The notes: a model not told the origin generated them from the sequence alone. A DNA stretch of 10,326 nucleotides from an uncultured Clostridia bacterium (GCA_946410005.1 CAMJYS010000016.1:1-10326), one strand, 5' to 3'; positions 1 through 6,324 are shown, counted from the first letter of the stretch. Numbers and translations are program-made.

Positions 1-10
1 AAACAAAATT

Positions 11-28
11 CAAGGGGTGTTTTTATAA
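11..28 (+). promoter_or_regulatory. Ribosome binding site of darA
   Basis: The purine run AAGGGGTG at 12-19 lies 9 bases before a GTG codon at 29. It fixes the start of darA, because no ATG, GTG or TTG upstream in this frame gives the family N-terminus MKL. The first 28 bases hold nothing else that I recognise; the operon promoter or upstream gene lies outside the window. Confidence 0.7.
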
Positions 29-352
29 GTGAAGCTTGTAATGGCAATAATGGAGAAAAATGATTCTAATGTAGTTATGGACGGGTTGACATCTGAAGGG
101 TTTCAAGTTACTAGAATGGCATCAACCGGCGGTTTTTTGAGGTCCGGAAATACAACACTTATAATTGGCGTAGAAGATAATCAAACAAATAAGGTAATAA
201 ACATAATTTCAAAATACAGTAGTAAACGCCAGACTGTATTGGAAAATAATAATTCAATTTTCCCCGGAACCATATCCTCGGCTCCGTTTACCGTAACTAC
301 CGGTGGAGCAATTATTTTTGTATTAAATGTAGACAGATTTGAAAAAGTTTAA
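29..352 (+). CDS. darA: Cyclic-di-AMP receptor DarA (PstA/YaaQ family)
   Basis: Small PII-like trimeric protein that binds the second messenger cyclic di-AMP in the cytoplasm; in Bacillus it is called DarA or YaaQ, in Staphylococcus and Listeria PstA. The 107 residues match the usual family length of about 109. The start MKLVMAIMEKNDSNVV, the block TGGFLRSGNTTLIIGVED at about residues 33-50 and the C-terminal GGAIIFVL strand at 93-100 are family hallmarks; the TGGFL(K/R)SGNTT loop belongs to the nucleotide-binding region. It begins with GTG behind a strong Shine-Dalgarno site. It is followed 14 bases later by holB and then ricT, the conserved Bacillota order (usually tmk-darA-holB-ricT). Its downstream partner is not firmly known. 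Identification is confident; any specific target is unknown. Confidence 0.95.
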   Translation: MKLVMAIMEKNDSNVVMDGLTSEGFQVTRMASTGGFLRSGNTTLIIGVEDNQTNKVINIISKYSSKRQTVLENNNSIFPGTISSAPFTVTTGGAIIFVLNVDRFEKV

Positions 353-366
353 ATGGGGGAATTTCT

Positions 367-1161
367 TTGCAATCAAGTGAAAAATTGTTATATAATTTAG
401 CTTTTTCAAAAAACATTTCACATGCAAGTATTTTTGAGTGTTCGGATTCACATACATCTTTAAAAATTGCAAAAGATATAGTGAAAATTTTGATTTGTAA
501 TGATAAAAAAAACAGACCATGTAATGTATGTTCGAATTGCTTAAAAGTTAATAAAAATTCACATGCTGACGTTAAATTTATAGGTTTATCCGAAGCGGAC
601 AACTCTATAAAAGTTGATGATATAAGATTTATACGAAGTGATTGTTTTATTGCATCAAATGAAGGAAGTTGTAAATTTTATATAATAAAAAATGCCGATT
701 ATATGACGATTCAAGCACAGAACGCTTTAATAAAAGTTCTTGAAGAACCTCCGAAGAATGTATATTTTATTTTGCTTTGCAAATACAGCACTAATCTTTT
801 GGAAACAATTAGGTCTCGTTCTCAAATTTTTTCGATAGGTTGTGAAGATAATTCAGAAAACGAAGAATTTATTTTATCTAAAGATATTTTAGAAAGTGTT
901 TTTGAAGGCAATGAAATTGAGTTGCTTAAACTGTTTTCAAGAATTCCAAATAATAGAAAATTTTTGAAATCTATAATCGAAAACATAATCAGCGGTTTGC
1001 TAAATTCAGATAAAATCGAAAATATGAATTTATATAAACTGACCGTCGTAATTCATGAATTGAAAAATATAATTGGATTAATTGATAAAAATATAAATTT
1101 TAATTTGATTGTTACAATGACATATGCTGTTTTAAGGAGAAATGTATGCATAAAATTTTAG
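367..1161 (+). CDS. holB: DNA polymerase III subunit delta' (clamp loader)
   Basis: Delta' is the stator subunit of the clamp loader that places the beta sliding clamp on primed DNA. The start is TTG at 367, six bases after GGGGGA (355-360). Visible features are a zinc-module pattern C44-X7-C52-X2-C55-X2-C58, the stretch NADYMTIQAQNALIKVLEEPP at about 109-129 in the Walker B/helix region typical of delta'/DnaX proteins, and an SRx motif (S150-R151) after LLETIR, where most relatives read SRC. The P-loop region (about residues 22-36, FECSDSHTSLKIAK) has no GxxGxGK and no DEAx acidic pair follows, so the subunit is predicted not to bind or hydrolyse ATP, as for E. coli delta'. At 264 residues it is somewhat short (about 320-330 is common), with a divergent C-terminal collar domain. 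The gene overlaps ricT by 16 bases, suggesting translational coupling. Confidence 0.9.
   Translation: MQSSEKLLYNLAFSKNISHASIFECSDSHTSLKIAKDIVKILICNDKKNRPCNVCSNCLKVNKNSHADVKFIGLSEADNSIKVDDIRFIRSDCFIASNEGSCKFYIIKNADYMTIQAQNALIKVLEEPPKNVYFILLCKYSTNLLETIRSRSQIFSIGCEDNSENEEFILSKDILESVFEGNEIELLKLFSRIPNNRKFLKSIIENIISGLLNSDKIENMNLYKLTVVIHELKNIIGLIDKNINFNLIVTMTYAVLRRNVCIKF
1134..1140 (+). promoter_or_regulatory. Ribosome binding site of ricT, inside the holB end
   Basis: AAGGAGA lies five bases before the ATG at 1146, inside the last codons of holB. It supports ATG 1146 over the out-of-frame ATG at 1142 and implies coupled translation of holB and ricT. Confidence 0.7.
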
Positions 1162-1745
1162 GTGTTAGATTTAGAGAAGTTGGTAAAATTTCTTATTTTA
1201 TATATGAGGATAATGATAAAATAAAGAAAAACGATATGGTTATAGCTCAAACAAAAAAAGGTATAGAATGTGGTACGGTAGTCGTAATTTGTGATAATTT
1301 TCCGGTTGGAAATATAACACAACCGGACGAAAAAATTATAAGGAAAGCAAGAGAGGATGATTTGAAATCTTTGAGTTTGAAAAAGCAAGAAGAAGAAAAC
1401 GCATCGAAAATTTGTAAAGAAAAAATTTTAACGCAAGATTTGAAAATGAAACTTGTAGATACAGAATATCTTTTTGACAGAAGCAAGATTATTTTTTATT
1501 TTGTTTCGGAGGCGAGAGTTGACTTTAGAAATCTGGTGAAAGAGCTTGCACGAACATTTAAAACGAGAATAGAGTTAAGGCAAATAAAAATTCGTGAAGA
1601 AGCAAGAATGCTAAATGGTTTAGGAATTTGCGGTAAATCATTTTGTTGTTCAACATTTTTAAATGATTTTGAACCTGTTTCATTAAAGATGGCTAAAAAT
1701 CTAGGGGTAAATTTAAGCCCATCTAAGCTTACCGGAACATTTTGA
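1146..1745 (+). CDS. ricT: PSP1-domain protein RicT/YaaT, N-terminal part, stopped by an in-frame TGA
   Basis: RicT (YaaT) with RicA and RicF forms the Fe-S-containing Y-complex, which in Bacillus subtilis promotes RNase Y-dependent mRNA maturation and affects sporulation, competence and biofilm. Residues 1-199 cover the PSP1 domain: the opening MHKILGVRFREVGKISYF, a charged helical linker at about 60-100, and the first cysteine block GICGKSFCCSTFL with C162, C167 and C168. The usual continuation, SG(x)CGRLMCCLKYE, appears as TGTF, then TGA, then RLMCCLKYE. The stop therefore falls on the conserved Gly, and the preceding conserved Cys is Phe. Full-length relatives run to about 275 residues; joined to 1746-1967 this one would be 273. 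The product as read is truncated. It may be a recent pseudogene, a sequencing error, a two-piece protein or a read-through case. Family identity is confident; the state of the gene is not. Confidence 0.85.
   Translation: MHKILGVRFREVGKISYFIYEDNDKIKKNDMVIAQTKKGIECGTVVVICDNFPVGNITQPDEKIIRKAREDDLKSLSLKKQEEENASKICKEKILTQDLKMKLVDTEYLFDRSKIIFYFVSEARVDFRNLVKELARTFKTRIELRQIKIREEARMLNGLGICGKSFCCSTFLNDFEPVSLKMAKNLGVNLSPSKLTGTF
1743..1745 (+). other. In-frame TGA within ricT at a conserved glycine codon
   Basis: The codons at 1737-1754 read ACA TTT TGA AGA CTT ATG. Family members have Cys-Gly-Arg-Leu-Met here. TGT GGA would become TTT TGA by two G-to-T changes. Frame is unchanged on both sides, so no frameshift is involved. 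No other gene in the window carries an internal TGA, which argues against a genome-wide reassignment. I see no clear SECIS-like stem-loop just downstream. Confidence 0.85.
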
Positions 1746-1751
1746 AGACTT

Positions 1752-1967
1752 ATGTGCTGTTTGAAATACGAAAATGATATATATGTAGATATGATAAGAA
1801 AAATGCCGGAAGTCGGTAGCACAGTTTTAACTCCTGATGGAGAAGGTACGGTTTTAGAGCAAAATGTAATATTATCTAAGATAAGTGTATCTCTTAAAAA
1901 CGATGATAATAATTCTGAAATTGTAAAAAAATTTGATGTTAAAAATATTTATAAAATAAATAAATAA
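1752..1967 (+). CDS. ricT: RicT/YaaT C-terminal part (second half of the interrupted gene)
   Basis: This 71-residue reading frame is the direct in-frame continuation of the preceding ricT fragment. It carries the family block (R-L-)MCCLKYE at its start, followed by MPEVGSTVLTPDGEGTVLEQN, which matches the RicT end (KxGSxVxTPDGxGxV), and a final short beta-rich tail. An ATG at 1752, six bases after the TGA at 1743-1745, could allow re-initiation by ribosomes that have just stopped, but only a weak purine stretch precedes it. If made alone, it would contain two of the family cysteines (C2 and C3 of this piece) but not those of the first block. It could be a non-translated remnant, a separately made subunit, or part of a read-through product. 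Confidence 0.55.
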   Translation: MCCLKYENDIYVDMIRKMPEVGSTVLTPDGEGTVLEQNVILSKISVSLKNDDNNSEIVKKFDVKNIYKINK

Positions 1968-1977
1968 TTTTCATTTC

Positions 1978-2006
1978 TTGATTTTTATTAAAAAATAGTG
2001 TAAAAT
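1978..2006 (+). promoter_or_regulatory. Sigma-A-type promoter of pcrA
   Basis: A -35 box TTGATT (1978-1983) and a -10 box TAAAAT (2001-2006) are separated by exactly 17 bases, each matching consensus at 5 of 6 (TTGACA: 4-5, TATAAT: 5). It starts just after the end of the ricT frame and no terminator-like hairpin precedes it, so pcrA may be both read through from the upstream operon and transcribed independently. The predicted leader, from about 2013 to 2066, contains a 33-codon out-of-frame ORF that is probably chance. Confidence 0.6.
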
Positions 2007-2066
2007 CGTAAGTAAAGAATATGAAAAGCATCAATTTTTTATTGAGTTATAGCTTTTTAAAGTTGG

Positions 2067-4472
2067 ATGGTGCAGAAGTTGAAAGTAAGTTTGGAAAAAA
2101 AATTCAGAAATTTACGTACTAAGTTTTTAGAACGTGATTTTTTGAATATGAACAGTAAACAAAGGGAAGCTGTGTTCAATGTTAATGGACCGGTTATAGT
2201 TTTGGCGGGTGCCGGAAGCGGAAAAACTACTGCAATTATAAACAGAATAATTAATATGGTGAATTATGGTAACGCATATATGTCGAAAGGAACGCCTTCA
2301 AATTTGACTGAAGGAACTGTTTCAGATTTAGAAACACTCTATAATAATGGGAATAGTGCTGAATCGGTAAAAGATATTTTGTGTTCCAGAAAGATTGACC
2401 CCGGTAATATTTTGACAATAACATTTACGAATAAAGCTGCAAATGAATTGAAATTAAGATTATCGGAAGCTTTGGGAGAAAAGGGAAATGAAATATGGGC
2501 GTCAACTTTTCATTCGCTTTGCTCAAGAATTTTAAGAATGCATGCAGAATTGATAGGTTTTACAAATCATTTTGTCGTTTATGATGATGATGATGCTAAA
2601 AAACTCATTAAGGAATGCGAAAAAAATTTGAATTTAGACGATAAAATGTTAACGCACAAAACTATAAAATATGAGATTTCAAGAGCTAAAGATAAACTTT
2701 TGGAACCTGAGGAGTATAAGCAAAGAGTAGGAAATGATTTTAGACTTGTCGGAGTCGCAAGTATATATGAACTTTATCAAAAAAGATTAAAAGAACTGGA
2801 TGCAATGGATTTTGATGATCTTATTGTTAATACTGTAAAACTTTTCAAAAATTTTCCGGATATTCTTGAAAAATATCAAAACAAATTTAAGTACATAATG
2901 GTTGACGAATATCAGGATACAAATTATGCACAATATGTTTTGATAAAGTTGTTGGCGGATAAATATAAAAATCTGTGCGTTGTTGGTGATGATGACCAAA
3001 GTATTTATAAATTCCGTGGCGCTACAATTGAGAATATTATAGATTTCGAAAAATGTTTCCCGGGTGCTAAAATAATACGTCTTGAACAAAATTATAGGTC
3101 TACAAAAAATATATTAAATGCCGCAAATGCAGTTATAAGTAATAACTCTAATCGTAAAGGTAAAACTTTGTGGACTGAAAATAACGAAGGCGAAAAGATA
3201 AAAGCTCATACAGCTTATAGCGAACATGACGAAGCAAACTATATTGCCGAAACCGTGAAAAAATTGGTCGAAAACGGCGAAAAATATTCCGATTCTGCGA
3301 TTTTATATCGTATGAATTCTCAATCAAATGTAATTGAGAAAGTGTTTATGAAGTCTGGAATTCCCTACAGAATTTTGGGAGGACTTAGGTTTTACGAACG
3401 TAAAGAAATTAAAGATATAATTGCTTATTTGAGTATTATAAATAACCCTAAAGATGAGATTCGCCTTAAGAGAATTATAAACCAGCCCAAAAGATCAATT
3501 GGCGAAAGAACGATTTCACAGGCTACCGAAATAGCAAGAAAATTTAATGAAGATTTTTTGAATGTTTTGAGGAAATCGGATACATATGAAAATCTTCAAC
3601 GTGTTTCAATTAAGCTTAAATCGTTTTCGGACCTTATTGATAGTTTAATTAAAGCCAATGAGAATCCTGAAATTAAAATTCATGATTTATATGATATGAT
3701 TTTGGATAAAACAGGATATATTGATTATCTTAAAACCGATAACGATAATTCAGAAGTGAGAATTGAAAATGTCAAAGAGCTTTTGAGTAATATAAAGAAA
3801 TATGAAGAAGATGCAGGCGAAAATGCTACATTAGCAGGTTTTTTAGAGGAGGTTTCTCTTCTTTCTGATATAGATAACTATGATGAAAATTCTGATGCTG
3901 TTGTGATGATGACACTTCATTCGGCTAAAGGCTTGGAGTTCCCAACTGTATTTATACCGGGATTTGAAGAAGGTATTTTCCCGGGAATACAATCAATGTC
4001 GAGCGATGAGGATATTGAAGAAGAACGCAGGCTGGCATATGTTGGAATAACACGTTCTAAAAATAAACTGTATATTTTAAATTCCGGAAGTCGTATGATT
4101 TTTGGAAGTACATCGCACAATAAAGTTTCCAGATTTTTAGATGAAATACCATCTGATTTAATCGAAAAAACTAAATCAAGAGATTGGAAAGATTTAAAAA
4201 AAGGAGAACGCATTCCACGTTCTGCACAAGAAATAAGAGCTAGGTCTATATTTGCCGCTCGTAATTTCGGCGGTGTTTCGGGTGGCGTATCTCAAAACAC
4301 TGCTATGAATGATTATAATGTCGGAGATTTAGTTAAACATGGTGTTTTTGGTGTCGGGACTATCATTTCCTGCATAAAAATGGGTAACGATAGTATGCTT
4401 AGTATAGATTTCGGAGGAAATATAGGTATAAAAAAATTGATGGCAAACTTTGCTAAATTAACGAAGCAATAA
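2067..4472 (+). CDS. pcrA: UvrD/PcrA-type superfamily 1A DNA helicase
   Basis: ATP-dependent 3'-5' DNA helicase/translocase of repair and replication (COG0210 class). All SF1A motifs are present in order: I AGAGSGKT (47-54), Ia ITFTNKAANEL (118-128), II VDEYQDT (279-285), III VGDDDQSIYKFRGA (306-319), IV LEQNYRST (339-346), V TLHSAKGLEFP (about 615) and VI RRLAYVGITRSKN (about 655). The C-terminus (from about 750) has YNVGDLVKHGVFGVGTI, the Tudor-like tail of PcrA that in Bacillus contacts RNA polymerase. The 801-residue length exceeds the usual 720-740, mainly because of an insertion at about residues 65-110 between motifs I and Ia. The start is uncertain: ATG 2067 lacks a good Shine-Dalgarno site, and alternatives (GTG 2070, TTG 2079, TTG 2142, ATG 2148) leave the helicase core intact. 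Confidence 0.95.
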   Translation: MVQKLKVSLEKKFRNLRTKFLERDFLNMNSKQREAVFNVNGPVIVLAGAGSGKTTAIINRIINMVNYGNAYMSKGTPSNLTEGTVSDLETLYNNGNSAESVKDILCSRKIDPGNILTITFTNKAANELKLRLSEALGEKGNEIWASTFHSLCSRILRMHAELIGFTNHFVVYDDDDAKKLIKECEKNLNLDDKMLTHKTIKYEISRAKDKLLEPEEYKQRVGNDFRLVGVASIYELYQKRLKELDAMDFDDLIVNTVKLFKNFPDILEKYQNKFKYIMVDEYQDTNYAQYVLIKLLADKYKNLCVVGDDDQSIYKFRGATIENIIDFEKCFPGAKIIRLEQNYRSTKNILNAANAVISNNSNRKGKTLWTENNEGEKIKAHTAYSEHDEANYIAETVKKLVENGEKYSDSAILYRMNSQSNVIEKVFMKSGIPYRILGGLRFYERKEIKDIIAYLSIINNPKDEIRLKRIINQPKRSIGERTISQATEIARKFNEDFLNVLRKSDTYENLQRVSIKLKSFSDLIDSLIKANENPEIKIHDLYDMILDKTGYIDYLKTDNDNSEVRIENVKELLSNIKKYEEDAGENATLAGFLEEVSLLSDIDNYDENSDAVVMMTLHSAKGLEFPTVFIPGFEEGIFPGIQSMSSDEDIEEERRLAYVGITRSKNKLYILNSGSRMIFGSTSHNKVSRFLDEIPSDLIEKTKSRDWKDLKKGERIPRSAQEIRARSIFAARNFGGVSGGVSQNTAMNDYNVGDLVKHGVFGVGTIISCIKMGNDSMLSIDFGGNIGIKKLMANFAKLTKQ

Positions 4473-4479
4473 AGATTAG

Positions 4480-4553
4480 AACTCACCAATAAGAAAAATT
4501 TTGTGTATTTTATAAAATAAGTACATTAATATGAATTTTTCGAGTGGTGAGTT
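4480..4553 (+). repeat. Long inverted repeat covering the yunB promoter region and ribosome binding site
   Basis: Two nested pairs of arms match perfectly: AACTCACCA (4480-4488) with TGGTGAGTT (4545-4553), and GAAAAATT (4493-4500) with AATTTTTC (4534-4541). Only a 4-base/3-base internal loop separates the pairs, giving about 17 base pairs around a 33-base loop that itself contains the palindrome ATTTTATAAAAT (4507-4518). The right outer arm contains GGTGAG, the Shine-Dalgarno site of yunB. There is no compact GC stem followed by a T-run, so it is not a typical terminator, although it could slow polymerase leaving pcrA. Confidence 0.7.
4504..4532 (+). promoter_or_regulatory. Possible sporulation (sigma-E-like) promoter of yunB
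   Basis: TGTATTT (4504-4510), 13 bases, then CATTAATAT (4524-4532) loosely resembles the mother-cell sigma-E pattern (ATATT-like -35, CATAnnAT-like -10, spacing 13-15). yunB is a sigma-E gene in Bacillus subtilis, which motivated the search. Transcription would begin near 4539, just upstream of the TTG start at 4558 and downstream of ATG 4531. In such AT-rich DNA the match could be chance. Confidence 0.35.
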
Positions 4554-4557
4554 TATT

Positions 4558-5211
4558 TTGATTAGAAAATCTTTTAAAAAGTTTCGCATTAAATTTATTT
4601 TTGTTGTTATTGTTTTTATATCAATAATTCTTTTCTTAGATTTTCAATTCAGACCGATGATTAAAAGTGTAGCGATATCAAAATCAAGGACAGTTTTTTC
4701 AGAAGTAATAAATGAAGCTATTTTGGAAGATATAAATAATAGTCACGAGAATTATAAAAATATTATAAATATAAATAAGAATGAAGTTGGTGAAGTGGTA
4801 TCTGTTTCATCTGATATAGAAAAAATAAATAGTTTAAAATCAAGTATAAATTTACTAGTTCAAGAAAAGCTTTGTAATTTAAAACAAAAAGACATATATA
4901 TTCCATTGGGAACGTTATTGGGAATAGAAATATTAAATGGAAAAGGGCCTCCGATTCCGTTGACTCTTTCGGTTTCTGGAAGTATATTTACAGATTTGGT
5001 GAGTAATTTTTTAAACTCCGGTATAAATCAAACTTTACATCAAATATATTTATGTGTAAAAACAAAAATAAGTGTAATGCTTCCGGGATGTTCCTGTGTT
5101 AGTGAATTTGAAACAAAAATTTTAATTGCAGAAACGATTATAGTCGGAAAAGTTCCGAATTATTGTAATAATTCTATTTCTTCTGCTATTAGCGGAAATT
5201 CATCTAATTGA
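4558..5211 (+). CDS. yunB: Sporulation protein YunB
   Basis: YunB is a membrane-anchored mother-cell protein needed for normal sporulation in Bacillus; its biochemical role is unknown. I prefer the TTG at 4558 (217 residues), which follows GGTGAG at 4546-4551 with six bases between; the in-frame ATG at 4531 has no Shine-Dalgarno site and overlaps the promoter-like element. A basic N-terminus (IRKSFKKFRIK) leads into one membrane segment (FIFVVIVFISIILFLDF, about residues 12-30), so most of the chain should lie outside the cytoplasm or in the intermembrane space of the forespore. Family hallmarks are IPLGTLLG, the GKGPPIPL stretch, SGINQTLHQIYLCVK and the late AETIIVGKVPNYC. B. subtilis YunB is about 250 residues, so this copy is slightly short. 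It ends in TGA, with a TAA five codons later. It stands alone between pcrA and fba. Confidence 0.88.
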   Translation: MIRKSFKKFRIKFIFVVIVFISIILFLDFQFRPMIKSVAISKSRTVFSEVINEAILEDINNSHENYKNIININKNEVGEVVSVSSDIEKINSLKSSINLLVQEKLCNLKQKDIYIPLGTLLGIEILNGKGPPIPLTLSVSGSIFTDLVSNFLNSGINQTLHQIYLCVKTKISVMLPGCSCVSEFETKILIAETIIVGKVPNYCNNSISSAISGNSSN

Positions 5212-5222
5212 AAGTATTATAT

Positions 5223-5249
5223 TTGTTAATATTTATAGTGTGTGATAAA
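5223..5249 (+). promoter_or_regulatory. Weak promoter-like element before fba
   Basis: TTGTTA (5223-5228) and GATAAA (5244-5249), 15 bases apart, form a poor sigma-A-like pair, with TG two bases before the -10 box (TGTGATAAAAT, extended -10 character). fba is a highly expressed gene and must have a promoter in the 75-base gap unless it is read through from yunB; this is the best candidate I can see. Confidence 0.3.
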
Positions 5250-5271
5250 ATTTTGTTAAAATTAAAAATTA

Positions 5272-5280
5272 AAGAGGTGC
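5272..5280 (+). promoter_or_regulatory. Ribosome binding site of fba
   Basis: AAGAGGTGC ends six bases before the ATG at 5287, a well-placed Shine-Dalgarno site that supports this start. Confidence 0.65.
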
Positions 5281-5286
5281 TGATTT

Positions 5287-6225
5287 ATGTCATTGGTTAA
5301 TACAAAAAAAATGTTTCAAAAAGCGTACAAATATGGTTATGCAATTGGAGCGTTTAACGTAAACAATATGGAAATAATTCAAGGAATAGTTAAAGCTGCA
5401 GATGAACTGAAATCTCCGATTATTTTACAAGCTTCGTCGGGAGCGAGAAAATACGCAGGTCCGTTGTATTTAAAAAAATTAGTTGAAGCGGCTGTTGAAA
5501 GTACTGATATTCCTATTGCACTTCATCTTGACCACGGCGATTCATTTGAACTTTGTAAAAACTGTATTGACAGTGGATTTACTTCTGTTATGATAGACGG
5601 GTCGTCACTTGAGTATGAAAAAAATATAGAAATCACAAAAAAAGTTTGCGAATACGCACATAAATATGATGTAACAGTCGAAGGCGAACTCGGAAGTTTA
5701 TCAGGAATAGAGGATAGTGTAAGCGTAGAAGCTGAAAAGGCATTTTATACTAATCCGGAACAAGTAGAGGATTTTGTAAAACAAACAGGCGTAGATTCGT
5801 TAGCAATTGCTATTGGAACAAGTCACGGAGCATATAAATTTAAACCCACTCAAAATCCAAATCTCAGGTTTGATATTTTAGAAGAAATACAGTTAAAGTT
5901 GCCGAATTTCCCTATAGTTTTGCATGGTGCTTCAAGTGTTGTCCCTGATTTTGTCGATGAAATAAATAATTTTGGCGGAAAACTCGGCAATGCAATAGGG
6001 ATACCTGAAGAAATGCTAAAAAAAGCGGCTTCTATGGCTGTTTGTAAAATAAATGTCGATTCGGATTTACGTTTAGCTATGACTGCGAAAATCAGAAAAA
6101 ATCTTTACGAATACCCGGAAAATTTCGACCCAAGAAAATATTTATCTTGTGCAAGAGACGCTATAACTGAAATTGTTAAACATAAAATTATTAATGTTAT
6201 GAATTCCAATAACAGAGCATTATAA
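5287..6225 (+). CDS. fba: Class II fructose-bisphosphate aldolase
   Basis: Zinc-dependent enzyme that splits fructose 1,6-bisphosphate into dihydroxyacetone phosphate and glyceraldehyde 3-phosphate, and runs in reverse for gluconeogenesis. The 312 residues fit the class II family. The metal site is intact: LHLDHGD gives D82 and H83, VEGELG gives E134, GTSHGAYKF gives H180 and VLHGASS gives H213. The phosphate/substrate loops GTSHGAYK and LHGASSV, and NVDSDLR near residue 258, are also in place. AIGAFNVNNMEI near the N-terminus (residues 19-30) is typical. The close relatives GatY/KbaY (tagatose-bisphosphate aldolase) share this scaffold, but the absence of any galactitol or amino-sugar genes nearby and the overall motif set favour the glycolytic enzyme. 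It appears to be monocistronic, with its own Shine-Dalgarno site and no strong terminator after it. Confidence 0.93.
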   Translation: MSLVNTKKMFQKAYKYGYAIGAFNVNNMEIIQGIVKAADELKSPIILQASSGARKYAGPLYLKKLVEAAVESTDIPIALHLDHGDSFELCKNCIDSGFTSVMIDGSSLEYEKNIEITKKVCEYAHKYDVTVEGELGSLSGIEDSVSVEAEKAFYTNPEQVEDFVKQTGVDSLAIAIGTSHGAYKFKPTQNPNLRFDILEEIQLKLPNFPIVLHGASSVVPDFVDEINNFGGKLGNAIGIPEEMLKKAASMAVCKINVDSDLRLAMTAKIRKNLYEYPENFDPRKYLSCARDAITEIVKHKIINVMNSNNRAL

Positions 6226-6247
6226 TAGTTCATGTGTAATTTTTATG

Positions 6248-6277
6248 TTGACTTTGTATAAATTTATATGGTAGCAT
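6248..6277 (+). promoter_or_regulatory. Possible promoter of the ABC exporter operon
   Basis: TTGACT (6248-6253) is a good -35 box, but the best -10 at suitable spacing is TAGCAT (6272-6277, 18-base spacer), matching TATAAT at only 4 of 6. The rest of the 99-base gap after fba holds a weak hairpin (6277-6283 with 6294-6300) and the Shine-Dalgarno site of the next gene. Confidence 0.35.
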
Positions 6278-6311
6278 TTGATATGAGTTTTAGTGTCAAA
6301 AATTTTTAAAT

Positions 6312-6318
6312 AGGAGGA
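6312..6318 (+). promoter_or_regulatory. Ribosome binding site of the ABC ATPase gene
   Basis: AGGAGGA, a near-perfect Shine-Dalgarno sequence, sits six bases before GTG 6325 and fixes that non-ATG start. Confidence 0.75.
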
Positions 6319-6324
6319 ATTTTA

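Noticed and set aside
312..602. Open frames on the - strand opposite holB
   Set aside because: They overlap well-supported darA and holB coding sequence, have no ribosome binding site and no recognisable motifs.
1743..1800. Selenocysteine insertion at the ricT TGA
   Set aside because: The family residue at this position is Gly, not Cys, and I see no stable stem-loop with the usual bacterial SECIS placement in the 50 bases after the TGA.
1143..1967. Genome-wide use of UGA as a sense codon (Gly or Trp)
   Set aside because: If UGA were reassigned, many internal TGA codons would be expected in this AT-rich window. Only ricT has one, Trp is encoded by TGG, and yunB ends on TGA. yunB alone is weak evidence because TAA follows five codons later.
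2021..2122. 33-codon ORF (MKSINFLLSYSF...) in the pcrA leader, overlapping the pcrA start
   Set aside because: It has no Shine-Dalgarno site, resembles no leader peptide I know, and is short enough to arise by chance.
6257..6268. Perfect palindrome TATAAATTTATA as an operator
   Set aside because: Pure A/T palindromes of this size are expected by chance here, and no regulator gene is adjacent.
6277..6300. Weak hairpin TTTGATA/TGTCAAA after fba as a terminator
   Set aside because: Seven pairs including a wobble, a 10-base loop and no clean T run make it too weak to call.
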